Assembly (NCBI GenBank): GCA_023412855.1
Contig: JAEZRJ010000036.1
Span: 1-46,200, forward strand
Source: Bacillota bacterium
GTDB lineage: Bacteria > Bacillota > Clostridia > Lachnospirales > Lachnospiraceae
Direction of reading: 5' to 3'
Length of the DNA: 46,200 nt
Part shown: piece after piece, positions 24,485 to 32,133 of the stretch
Position numbering within the stretch: the first letter of the stretch is position 1
How the letters are laid out: each line of letters starts with the position of its first letter
Made by a program: the position numbers and the translations under genes
The notes under the pieces: generated by a model
The model's input: the letters and a program-made list of their open reading frames with translations, nothing else
The model's database searches: none
What the model was told of the DNA's origin: nothing

Positions 24485-26629
24485 ATGAACGGCAGGGAAA
24501 GTGAAAAGAAAAAGGCTGCGGATTATAATAACTACATGAACCGGGAACTGAGCTGGATACTCTTTAATAAACGAGTGCTCAGCGAAGCCAGAGACAAGCA
24601 GAATCCACTTTTTGAGCGGCTGAAATTTTTGAGCATTACGGCCTCTAATTTGGACGAATTTTTTATGGTACGAGTCGCTTCCTTAAAAGATATGGTAAAT
24701 GCGGGCTATGCCAAGCCTGACCTTGCGGGAATGGCGCCGGCAGAGCAGCTTCAAAGGCTGAACGAGGCTACTCATGAGTTGGTAAACCTTCAATATTCTA
24801 CATACAAGCGGTCGCTGGTACCCCTGCTATTGCAAAGCGGTCTTCGCATCATAGAACATCATGAAGACATGACGGTAAAGGAGGCGGAATATGCGGACAA
24901 GTATTTTATGGAAAACGTTTATCCGGTTCTTACCCCTATGGCGGTGGATTCTTCCAGGCCTTTTCCTTTGATTCGCAATAAGTCCTTGAATCTTGGGGCA
25001 CTGGTAAGAAAAAAAGACGGGGAAGATGAACTGGAATTCGCTACGGTGCAAGTGCCCAGCGTGCTTCCGAGAATCGTGCCCCTTAAGGTGGAAGATGAAA
25101 AGGAAAAAACGGTGATTCTCTTAGAGGAAATTATTGAAAGAAATATCGAGAGACTGTTTTTGAATTATAATATCGTCTGCGTCTACCCTTTCCGCATTAT
25201 GCGAAATGCTGATTTGAGCATAGAGGAGGATGAAGCGGAGGATTTACTGAAGGAAATAGAGAAGCAGCTTAAAAAAAGGCAATGGGGACAAGCCATTCGT
25301 CTGGAGGTGGAAAGCGGCATCGACAAACGCCTCCTGCGTTTGATCGGCAATGAACTTTCCATTATGGAGGAAGACATTTACCAGATAGACGGTCCTTTGG
25401 ATTTAACGTTTCTTATGAAGATGTATGGTCTTGAGGGTTTCGACCATCTGAAGGAGTCCGGTTATGAGAAGCCCCAGCCGGTGCCGGAGCTTCCGGCGGA
25501 GTGTGACATTTTTGAAAAGATACGGGAGGGTGATATCCTGTTGCATCATCCGTACCAGACATTTGCTCCGGTGGTGGATTTTATAAGGCAGGCAGCGAGA
25601 GACCCCGAGGTACTTGCCATTAAGCAGACACTTTACCGTGTCAGCGGCAATTCGCCGATTATTGCGGCGTTAGCCCAGGCGGCGGAGAATGGAAAGCAGG
25701 TGTCTGTGCTGGTAGAATTGAAAGCGCGTTTTGACGAGGAAAATAACATTGTCTGGGCGAAGATGCTGGAAAAAGCAGGATGTCATGTAATCTATGGTCT
25801 CGTGGGCTTAAAAACTCACAGCAAGATAACCCTTGTGGTAAGACAGGAAGAGGACGGCATCCAAAGATATGTACATCTTGGAACAGGCAATTACAACGAT
25901 GCTACGGCAAAGCTTTATACGGACATCGGCATGTTCACCTGCAGTGAGGAAATCGGCCAGGATGCTACCGCTGTATTCAACATGTTGTCAGGTTACTCGG
26001 AGCCGCGCACATGGAAAAAGCTGTCGTTAGCGCCCCTTTGGCTGAAGGACAGATTCCTGTATCTCATAAGCCGAGAAGCGAAATATGCGAGAGAGGGACG
26101 GCCTGCCCGCATTATTGCAAAGATGAATTCCTTGTGCGATAAGGATATTATAGAGGCCCTATATGAGGCTAATGCGGCGGGAGTGCATATAGAACTCATT
26201 ATCCGCGGCATTTGCAGCCTTAAGGTTGGAATTCCAGGAGTAAGTGACCATATTAGCGTGCGCTCCATCATAGGAAACTTCTTGGAACACAGCAGGATAT
26301 TTTACTTTGAAAACGGCGGCAATAAAGAGATTTATTGCGGCAGTGCGGATTGGATGCCCCGCAATCTGGAACGCAGGGTCGAGATTCTTTTTCCCGTGGA
26401 GCGCCATGAACTGAAGGAGAAATTAATGCATATTCTGGAGGGTGAGCTTATGGACACGGTAAAAGCGCATATATTACAGCCCGACGGAAGCTATGAAAAG
26501 GTGGATAAAAGAGGAAAGGCAATCTATAATTCCCAGAAGGAATTCGCCCTGGAGGCCCTTGCCCAGGCACAGGAAAGAAAAACAGCGGCGGACGACCGCG
26601 TATTTATACCGGAGACTCACCATGAATAA
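24485..26629 (+). CDS. ppk1: Polyphosphate kinase Ppk1
   Basis: Reversibly polymerises the ATP gamma-phosphate into polyphosphate. At 714 aa it has the usual family length. The N-terminal domain has YMNRELSWILFNKRVLSEA and ASNLDEFFMVRVASL. The core has HHPYQTFAPVVDFIRQAA, AIKQTLYRVSG and LVELKARFDEENNI, then LKTHSKITLVVR with the phospho-accepting His and VHLGTGNYNDATAKLYTD. The C-terminus has SADWMPRNLERRVEILFP. GGAGG precedes the ATG. It overlaps maf by 8 nt. Confidence 0.95.
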   Translation: MNGRESEKKKAADYNNYMNRELSWILFNKRVLSEARDKQNPLFERLKFLSITASNLDEFFMVRVASLKDMVNAGYAKPDLAGMAPAEQLQRLNEATHELVNLQYSTYKRSLVPLLLQSGLRIIEHHEDMTVKEAEYADKYFMENVYPVLTPMAVDSSRPFPLIRNKSLNLGALVRKKDGEDELEFATVQVPSVLPRIVPLKVEDEKEKTVILLEEIIERNIERLFLNYNIVCVYPFRIMRNADLSIEEDEAEDLLKEIEKQLKKRQWGQAIRLEVESGIDKRLLRLIGNELSIMEEDIYQIDGPLDLTFLMKMYGLEGFDHLKESGYEKPQPVPELPAECDIFEKIREGDILLHHPYQTFAPVVDFIRQAARDPEVLAIKQTLYRVSGNSPIIAALAQAAENGKQVSVLVELKARFDEENNIVWAKMLEKAGCHVIYGLVGLKTHSKITLVVRQEEDGIQRYVHLGTGNYNDATAKLYTDIGMFTCSEEIGQDATAVFNMLSGYSEPRTWKKLSLAPLWLKDRFLYLISREAKYAREGRPARIIAKMNSLCDKDIIEALYEANAAGVHIELIIRGICSLKVGIPGVSDHISVRSIIGNFLEHSRIFYFENGGNKEIYCGSADWMPRNLERRVEILFPVERHELKEKLMHILEGELMDTVKAHILQPDGSYEKVDKRGKAIYNSQKEFALEALAQAQERKTAADDRVFIPETHHE

Positions 26630-27212
26630 AATAATATTAGCATCGGCATCGCCGAGAAGAAAAGAGCTGTTAAAGCAAATTGGCATGGAATACGAAGTGA
26701 TTCCAAGCGAGAAGGAAGAAAAAACGACCAAGAGCCTGCCTTGTGAAATTGTTCAGGAGTTGTCTTATCAGAAGGCAGATGAGGTATGCAGTCTGCTTAC
26801 GAAACGGGGAGAGGAAGGGTTCACGGTTGTTGGAGCGGATACAGTGGTATCCTTTATGGATACGGTAATGGGAAAGCCAAAGAGCAGGGAAGAAGCGCGT
26901 GAAATGCTCTGCAGACTTCAGGGTAACGTACATCAGGTGTATACCGGTGTGACTGTTTGCGTCAAGGAAAAGGATGAGCCGGCCGTATTTCATACCTTTT
27001 ATGAGAAGACGGATGTCTCCATGTATCCAATGAATTCAGAAGAGATTGCCTCCTACGTGGAAAGCGGTGAGCCCATGGATAAGGCAGGCGCCTATGGAAT
27101 TCAGGGAGGATGTGCAGCATATATCCAAGGTATCTGCGGAGACTATAACAACGTAGTGGGACTGCCCATAGGCAGACTTTATCAAGAGATGAAAACAAGG
27201 AATTTATTGTAA
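26622..27212 (+). CDS. maf: Maf-family nucleotide pyrophosphatase
   Basis: A 196 aa house-cleaning enzyme that hydrolyses (modified) nucleoside triphosphates; linked to septum inhibition in Bacillus. The N-terminus IILASASPRRKELLKQIG is diagnostic, followed by VVGADTVVSF, GKPKSREEAREML, VHQVYTGVTV and the C-terminal KAGAYGIQGGCAAYI and NVVGLPIGRL. GGAG precedes ATG 26622, which lies within the end of ppk1 (8 nt overlap). An upstream in-frame ATG at 26493 lies deep inside ppk1 and is rejected. Confidence 0.93.
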   Translation: MNKIILASASPRRKELLKQIGMEYEVIPSEKEEKTTKSLPCEIVQELSYQKADEVCSLLTKRGEEGFTVVGADTVVSFMDTVMGKPKSREEAREMLCRLQGNVHQVYTGVTVCVKEKDEPAVFHTFYEKTDVSMYPMNSEEIASYVESGEPMDKAGAYGIQGGCAAYIQGICGDYNNVVGLPIGRLYQEMKTRNLL

Positions 27213-27227
27213 AGGTAAGGTTTAACA

Positions 27228-28028
27228 ATGATAAAATTAATCGCATCGGATATCGATGGAACTTTAATCAAAGACTCCACACCGGATTTATATCCTGAAA
27301 TAGTGAGGACAATAAAAGCTTTGATTGGACAGGGAATCATTTTTTGTGCGGCAAGCGGCAGGCAGTATCAGAGCATCAAGAATGTATTTCGTTCCATCGA
27401 TGAGGATATTGTATTTATTGCTGAAAATGGTGCACAGATCCGTTATCAGGGAAAGGATATCAGCATAACGCCCATGAACAGGCAGTATGCGGAGGAAATC
27501 ATAAAGCAGCTGCGGGAATATGACAGAAGCTGTGACATCATCGTATCCACACCAAATGGTTCTTTGCTGGAAAGCAGGAATAAAGAGTTCATAGATTTGA
27601 TAACCTATGGATATCGTAATGAGTTTACGCTTGTCAAAGACGTTCTTGAGGAGGATGCTCAGATTATTAAAGTCTCCATTTATCAGAAGGAGAGCATCAG
27701 GGAGCTGGGAGAGGGCGTGCTGATTCCCCGTTGGCAGGATAAAGTGAAAGCTTGTATGGCGGGAGATGAGTGGGTGGATTTCATGGATGCTTCTGTGGAC
27801 AAGGGGCATGCTCTGGCTTTTGTTCAGGAATACTTTCATATAAAAAAAGAAGAAACAATGGCCTTTGGTGACAATCATAACGACATCGGAATGATGCGGG
27901 CGGCGGGAGAGAGTTACGCAGTGGAGACTGCCAGAACTGAGGTGAAAAAGGCGGCAAAATACATCTGTCCTTCTTATTTGGAAAAAGGTGTATATCATGT
28001 GGTAAAAGGCTTGATAAATGAGCAATGA
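27228..28028 (+). CDS. Cof-type HAD-IIB phosphatase
   Basis: Cytoplasmic sugar-phosphate or flavin-type phosphatase of 266 aa. HAD motif I is IASDIDGTLI with both aspartates, motif II is AASGRQYQS, and motif IV is AFGDNHNDIGMM; KGHALAF supplies the Lys of motif III. A Cof-type C2 cap lies between (about 85-190). The substrate is not predictable. It follows maf after 15 nt, so it is probably in the ppx-ppk1-maf transcript. Its ribosome binding site is poor (AAGGT). Confidence 0.88.
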   Translation: MIKLIASDIDGTLIKDSTPDLYPEIVRTIKALIGQGIIFCAASGRQYQSIKNVFRSIDEDIVFIAENGAQIRYQGKDISITPMNRQYAEEIIKQLREYDRSCDIIVSTPNGSLLESRNKEFIDLITYGYRNEFTLVKDVLEEDAQIIKVSIYQKESIRELGEGVLIPRWQDKVKACMAGDEWVDFMDASVDKGHALAFVQEYFHIKKEETMAFGDNHNDIGMMRAAGESYAVETARTEVKKAAKYICPSYLEKGVYHVVKGLINEQ

Positions 28029-28111
28029 CAGTATATAGTAATGGTAATAAATAATATGTTGTGCCTGCGACCAGGAGATTGCAGGACGTGAAGAAAGGAA
28101 TGATTATTTAG

Positions 28112-28375
28112 ATGCATGAATATGATGATGCTGTATTAGCATGCTTTCTAAAGAGGCAAAAGCAGTTATTTCCCGAGAATGTAGCGGAGACTCCCGAAGA
28201 AGCGGAAGCGTTTCTGGAGGACTGTATGGCGGTAGTAGTAGATTCCGTACAGGAGGTATGGGAATATTTTGACGAAGAAGGTGTCGATATGGAAGGCGCA
28301 GATGAAGAGGAAATCTTAAGCGCGCAGGAAGTATTCGATATTGGAGACGGAAGGTATTTGATTGTGGAGGGGTAA
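28112..28375 (+). CDS. Small acidic protein of unknown function
   Basis: An 87 aa, strongly acidic protein (many Asp and Glu, for example EGVDMEGADEEEIL) without membrane segments. The N-terminus MHEYDDAVLACFLKRQKQLF is helical, and the C-terminus VFDIGDGRYLIVEG looks like a short beta unit. I do not recognise the family. AAAGGA lies 12 nt before the ATG. The stop codon sits in the loop of its own terminator, which is the insertion site of the group II intron. Confidence 0.6.
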   Translation: MHEYDDAVLACFLKRQKQLFPENVAETPEEAEAFLEDCMAVVVDSVQEVWEYFDEEGVDMEGADEEEILSAQEVFDIGDGRYLIVEG

Positions 28376-28392
28376 TACCCCTCCATTTTTTA
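28366..28392 (+). terminator. Terminator that serves as group IIC intron target
   Basis: GGAGGGG (28366-28372) pairs with CCCCTCC (28378-28384) around a TAATA loop, followed by ATTTTTTA. The outer intron begins at the very next base. Confidence 0.92.
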
Positions 28393-28881
28393 GTTTGCGC
28401 GCCATGGGCGCGCTCTAACGGGTGCAAGTCCCGAACATGCCCAGGTAGTGGGAAATGTATAGCGGAACAGCAAGGGTGTCCACCGTGAGGTGGAATCTGA
28501 AGGAAGCTGAAGGCAAACCTCTGGTCCGACGGACAGAAATCGCATATAAGGCTAGGCTTCGAGAGATAAGTTGGCTAAAAGCAACAAAGTCTAATTACTA
28601 CCACATTTGTAGAAGCAGAGTAAATGCGGCGGATATATGGAGGGAAAGAGCGTGCATCTTAAGCGTGGAGGTCTCACAGCGGTTTCATTTGCCGAGTAAC
28701 AACGAACTGTGAGAAGTCAGCCGAGCCCATAGTAGCGAAGAAGTTTCTGTAATGGGAATGGAGTGAAGGGGTGAACAATCAATCAGTTGAAGTAGGTCTC
28801 GTATTGCAGAAATGACAACATCTGCCGTAACCAATCGGGAAAAGGATGGTCAAATTTAGCGGGACGGAAAGGAAACAACGC

Positions 28882-30162
28882 ATGGACACAAGTAGTCTAA
28901 TGGAGCAGATATTAAGTAAAGAGAATCTCAATACCGCATATCTGCAAGTCGTACGAAATAAAGGTGCAGAGGGAGTGGATGATATGAAGTACACAGAACT
29001 GGGAGAACATCTTGAAAAGAACGGCGAAATTATCAAGGAACAGCTGAGGGAAAGAAAATATAAACCTCTGCCTGTACGCAGAGTGGAGATACCAAAGCCA
29101 GACGGTGGTGCCAGAAACCTAGGAGTACCAACAGTAACAGACCGATTTGTACAACAAGCGATAGCACAGGTATTAACACCAATCTACGAGGAGCAGTTTC
29201 ATGAGCATAGTTATGGATTCAGACCAAACAGATATGCACAGCAAGCAATCATAACGGCATTGGATAGGATGAATGACGGAAATGATTGGATAGTTGACGT
29301 TGACTTAGAAAAGTTCTTTGACACAGTAAACCATGATAAGCTGATGACACTAATAGGAAGAACTATCAAAGATGGAGATGTTATCTCTATTATCCGAAAA
29401 TTCCTGGTTAGTGGAATTATAGTAGATGATGAATATAAGGAATCAGTGATAGGAACACCACAAGGAGGGAATCTTTCGCCACTTCTTGCAAACATCATGT
29501 TGAACGAACTGGATAAGGAAATGGAACAAAGAGGTCTAAGCTTTGTCCGATACGCAGACGACTGTATTATTATGGTGGGAAGTGAAATGTCGGCAAAACG
29601 AGTGATGAGAAACCTATCACGTTTTATCGAAGAAAAACTAGGGTTGAAAGTAAACATGACCAAAAGCAAAGTGGATAAACCGCAAGGGCTAAAATATCTT
29701 GGTTTTGGCTTTTACTTCGACAGATACTCGCATCAGTACAAGGCTAAACCACACATCAAGTCAGTTATGAAATTCAAGAAACGAATGAAAGAATTGACTT
29801 GCCGTAGTTGGGGAGTAAGTAACAGCTACAAAATTGAAAAGTTAAATCAACTTATCAGAGGCTGGATAAACTACTTTAAAATTGGAAGTATGAAAGAATT
29901 ATGCCGAGCTACAGACAAAAGAATTAGATTTAGAATTCGTATGTGCATATGGAAACATTGGAAAACCCCGCAAAACAGGGCAGAAAACTTGGTGAAACTA
30001 GGAATGAACAAGGAGGATGCATTTGCAATAGCATACAGTGGAGCAAGAATTGCACATGTATGTAGTGGTGCATTAAACTTTGTCATTACAAACAAGAGAT
30101 TAGCCACATTTGGACTAATCTCCATGTTAGATTACTACACCGAAAGGTACGTTAATTGTTAA
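28882..30162 (+). CDS. ltrA: Group IIC intron maturase / reverse transcriptase (MarathonRT-like)
   Basis: A 426 aa reverse transcriptase and splicing maturase. The beginning MDTSSLMEQILSKENLN, then VVRNKGAEGVDDMKYTEL, PKPDGGARNLGVPTVTDRF, VDVDLEKFFDTVNHD, GTPQGGNLSPLLANI and FVRYADDCII (catalytic YADD), match my recollection of the Eubacterium rectale MarathonRT. The thumb/X domain contains IRGWINYFKIGSM. No HNH endonuclease domain follows, as usual for class C. The ATG at 28882 has AAAGGA upstream. No frameshift is seen, so it is probably active. Confidence 0.95.
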   Translation: MDTSSLMEQILSKENLNTAYLQVVRNKGAEGVDDMKYTELGEHLEKNGEIIKEQLRERKYKPLPVRRVEIPKPDGGARNLGVPTVTDRFVQQAIAQVLTPIYEEQFHEHSYGFRPNRYAQQAIITALDRMNDGNDWIVDVDLEKFFDTVNHDKLMTLIGRTIKDGDVISIIRKFLVSGIIVDDEYKESVIGTPQGGNLSPLLANIMLNELDKEMEQRGLSFVRYADDCIIMVGSEMSAKRVMRNLSRFIEEKLGLKVNMTKSKVDKPQGLKYLGFGFYFDRYSHQYKAKPHIKSVMKFKKRMKELTCRSWGVSNSYKIEKLNQLIRGWINYFKIGSMKELCRATDKRIRFRIRMCIWKHWKTPQNRAENLVKLGMNKEDAFAIAYSGARIAHVCSGALNFVITNKRLATFGLISMLDYYTERYVNC

Positions 30163-30169
30163 GTTGATT

Positions 30170-30204
30170 GAACCGCCGTGTACCGAACGGTACGCACGGT
30201 GGTG
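30170..30204 (+). ncRNA. Domain V of the outer group IIC ribozyme
   Basis: GAACCGCCGTGTACC-GAAC-GGTACGCACGGTGGTG: the class C form of the catalytic hairpin, in which ACCGCCGTG pairs with CACGGTGGT. The inner intron starts at the next base. Confidence 0.9.
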
Positions 30205-30714
30205 GTGTGCCATGAAAGGCACACAGAAGATGAGGGAAGGTCCTTCGACAGGGATTGAACAGGCAGACCTGTCAAATCACTCTGATGCTGCTGTGATTCA
30301 GGTCATGGTAGTGAGCGATCAGAGAAAAGGTTATTATAATAATCAGATGAGATACATGAAGATGAACGAAAGTGAACCATTGATGAAGTGTCGAAAGCGT
30401 AAAACTTCTGCAAAACCTATCTTTCACCACTAGGTAGGGAAGAGGATAGAGGAAACCTGTAAAGCTGACTATCTGTGGAACGGCATTAAGATGGCATGAG
30501 CATGTATTAGGCTTCTGTGTGAAACATGGGAACCTGTAGAATAATGAAAATCGAAAAGATACAAGTCACAGAACGATGAGGTCGAAAGTAGAAATGTATT
30601 CTACAGGGGCGGAGTTACCCGTAGTAGTGATGAAGCTGTTGTAATGACAACGGAGCAAAGGGGTAACATCATTCTGCTTGATACTGATAACAACTAGGAA
30701 ACTAGGAGGATTTG

Positions 30715-31956
30715 ATGAGCGAAAGCAAACAGTACGAAATACCAAAGAGAGTGGTCATTGAAGCTTATAAAAGAGTAAAATCAAACAATGGCAGTGCAGG
30801 AATTGATGGTATCGATTTTCAAGTCTTTGAAAAGAAACTGAACAATAATCTATATAAAATCTGGAATCGTATGAGTTCTGGAAGTTACTTTCCATCACCA
30901 GTATTAGCGGTAGAAATACCAAAGAAAACAGGTGGAATAAGAAGACTGGGGATACCAACAATAGCAGACAGAATAGCACAAATGGTCGCAAGAATGTATG
31001 TGGAACCCATGGTGGAACCAATGTTTTGTGATGATTCTTATGGTTATAGACCAAACAAGTCGGCATTAGATGCTATAGCAGTGACAAGAAAACGATGCTG
31101 GAAGTACGATTATGTTATTGAGTTGGATGTAAAAGGTCTGTTTGATAACATAGACCATGAATTGCTCATGAAAGTAGTACAAAGGCATGTGAAAGATAAG
31201 TGGGTCTGCCTTTATATAAACAGATGGCTTAAAGCACCTTTTGTTACAAAAGAGGGACAGATGATACAAAGAGACTCTGGAACCCCTCAAGGTGGAGTGA
31301 TTAGTCCTGTGCTGGCAAATATGTTTCTACATTATGTCTTTGATATGTGGATGAAACGAAACTTCCCACAGGCTCCGTTTGAGAGATATGCAGATGATGG
31401 AGTAGTTCACTGCCGTAGCAAAGAAGAAGCGATTTATATTAAAGAAAGGCTTGCAAAGCGGTTTGAGGAATGTAAGCTTGAAATGCACCCTACAAAGACA
31501 AGGATTGTTTACTGTAAAGATAAAGACCGGCCGAACAAAGAGGAACTTAATGAATTCGATTTCCTTGGGTATACATTCAAGGCGGTATACATCAAATGCA
31601 GAGATGGAAAGATTAGATACAATTTCATAGCAACTGTAAGCAAAGCATCGTCAAAAGCGTTTCGAACTAGAATTAGAGAGATGGAGGTTCATAAAAGAAC
31701 AGGGTGTAAGATTGATATTATTGCAGAGATGCTAAATCCTATGATACGCGGTTGGATAAATTATTTCGGTAAGTATAATCCATCCGCAATGAGAGGTACA
31801 TTGCAATGTATAGAAAGAAGACTTGTAAAATGGGCGATGTGTAAATATAAGAACTTTCGTGGTAGAAGACGCAGAGCAGAAGAATGGCTCTGCGCTGTAA
31901 GAAAACGAGAGCCAAAGCTTTTTGCTCATTGGAGAAATCTGTATTCGTATTGTTGA
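30715..31956 (+). CDS. ltrA: Group II intron reverse transcriptase / maturase (class D-like)
   Basis: A 413 aa reverse transcriptase. Motifs: KSNNGSAGIDGIDFQVFE, EIPKKTGGIRRLGIPTIADR, YGYRPNKSALDAI, ELDVKGLFDNIDHELL, GTPQGGVISPVLANMFLHY and FERYADDGVVH (catalytic YADD), then LGYTFKA and a maturase domain with IRGWINYFGKYNPSAM and the ending REPKLFAHW. This is the pattern of bacterial class D intron proteins. It lacks an HNH domain. AGGAGG lies five bases before ATG 30715. It is clearly a different lineage from the outer RT, with low identity by eye. Confidence 0.93.
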   Translation: MSESKQYEIPKRVVIEAYKRVKSNNGSAGIDGIDFQVFEKKLNNNLYKIWNRMSSGSYFPSPVLAVEIPKKTGGIRRLGIPTIADRIAQMVARMYVEPMVEPMFCDDSYGYRPNKSALDAIAVTRKRCWKYDYVIELDVKGLFDNIDHELLMKVVQRHVKDKWVCLYINRWLKAPFVTKEGQMIQRDSGTPQGGVISPVLANMFLHYVFDMWMKRNFPQAPFERYADDGVVHCRSKEEAIYIKERLAKRFEECKLEMHPTKTRIVYCKDKDRPNKEELNEFDFLGYTFKAVYIKCRDGKIRYNFIATVSKASSKAFRTRIREMEVHKRTGCKIDIIAEMLNPMIRGWINYFGKYNPSAMRGTLQCIERRLVKWAMCKYKNFRGRRRRAEEWLCAVRKREPKLFAHWRNLYSYC

Positions 31957-31963
31957 ATGATAA

Positions 31964-31997
31964 GAGCCGTATGAAAGGAGACTTTCACGTACGGTTC
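31964..31997 (+). ncRNA. Domain V of the inner group II ribozyme
   Basis: GAGCCGTATGAAAG-GAGA-CTTTCACGTACGGTTC, a textbook 34 nt domain V with the AGC triad and a GNRA-type loop, followed by its domain VI (31998-32037). Confidence 0.95.
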
Positions 31998-32037
31998 TGT
32001 GAGAAGTTCGAGGTGCAAGTCCTCTTACTTACTCGAC

Positions 32038-32080
32038 TGAGAGGTCGGGAAATGTATTTAAATTTCCCTCCTACTCGATT
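32038..32080 (+). ncRNA. Displaced domain VI of the outer group IIC ribozyme
   Basis: TGAGAGGTCGGGAAAT...ATTTCCC, ending CTACTCGATT, is the class C domain VI with branch-point stem. It is separated from its domain V by the 1833 bp inner intron. Confidence 0.88.
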
Positions 32081-32133
32081 GTAATAGGAAACTACTCCTA
32101 TTACATAAAATTGGATACGCAGCACACTTTTAT
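32081..32133 (+). repeat. Intergenic repeat copy C (internally deleted)
   Basis: GTAATAGGAAACTACTCCTATTACAT, then GGATACGCAGCACACTTTTATTC: the 5' palindrome and the 3' end of the repeat family joined with the middle missing. It abuts the outer intron and reaches the stop codon of the PHP-HAD gene. Confidence 0.7.

Larger units (their letters stand above)
30205..32037 (+). mobile_element. Inner group II intron (class D-like), nested in the outer intron
   Basis: It starts with the canonical GTGTG (30205), ends with ...ACTCGAC (AY 3' end at 32037), has its own domain V at 31964-31997 and carries a full RT ORF. Deleting it joins ACGGTGGTG to TGAGAGGTCGGG, exactly the expected V-VI link of a class C intron. 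The borders were set by that reconstruction and agree with both group II end rules. Confidence 0.92.
28393..32080 (+). mobile_element. Outer group IIC intron (class C), interrupted by a second intron
   Basis: Ribozyme plus maturase. The 5' end is GTTTGCGCGCC, followed by the class C hallmarks GGGTGCAAGTCCCGAAC (about 28420-28436) and GGAATCTGAAGGAAGC, as in the Oceanobacillus iheyensis intron recalled from memory. Domain V is at 30170-30204. Domain VI (TGAGAGGTCGGGAAAT...ATTTCCC) resumes only at 32038 and ends CTACTCGAT(T). The missing link between V and VI is occupied by a complete second intron. Insertion directly behind a terminator is the known site choice of class C introns. The last base is uncertain by one nucleotide. 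Confidence 0.92.

Noticed and set aside
28455..28712. ORF of 85 aa before the outer maturase
   Set aside because: It lies in the ribozyme domains I-III of the group IIC intron, whose sequence is constrained as RNA.
30164..30433. ORF of 89 aa between the two RT genes
   Set aside because: It spans the outer domain V and the 5' ribozyme of the inner intron; not protein coding.
28393..32080. Tandem (side by side) group II introns, or a retron or diversity-generating RT
   Set aside because: The outer domain VI lies after the inner intron, which rules out a tandem arrangement; both RTs have maturase domains and proper ribozymes, and no variable repeat or msr/msd was seen.
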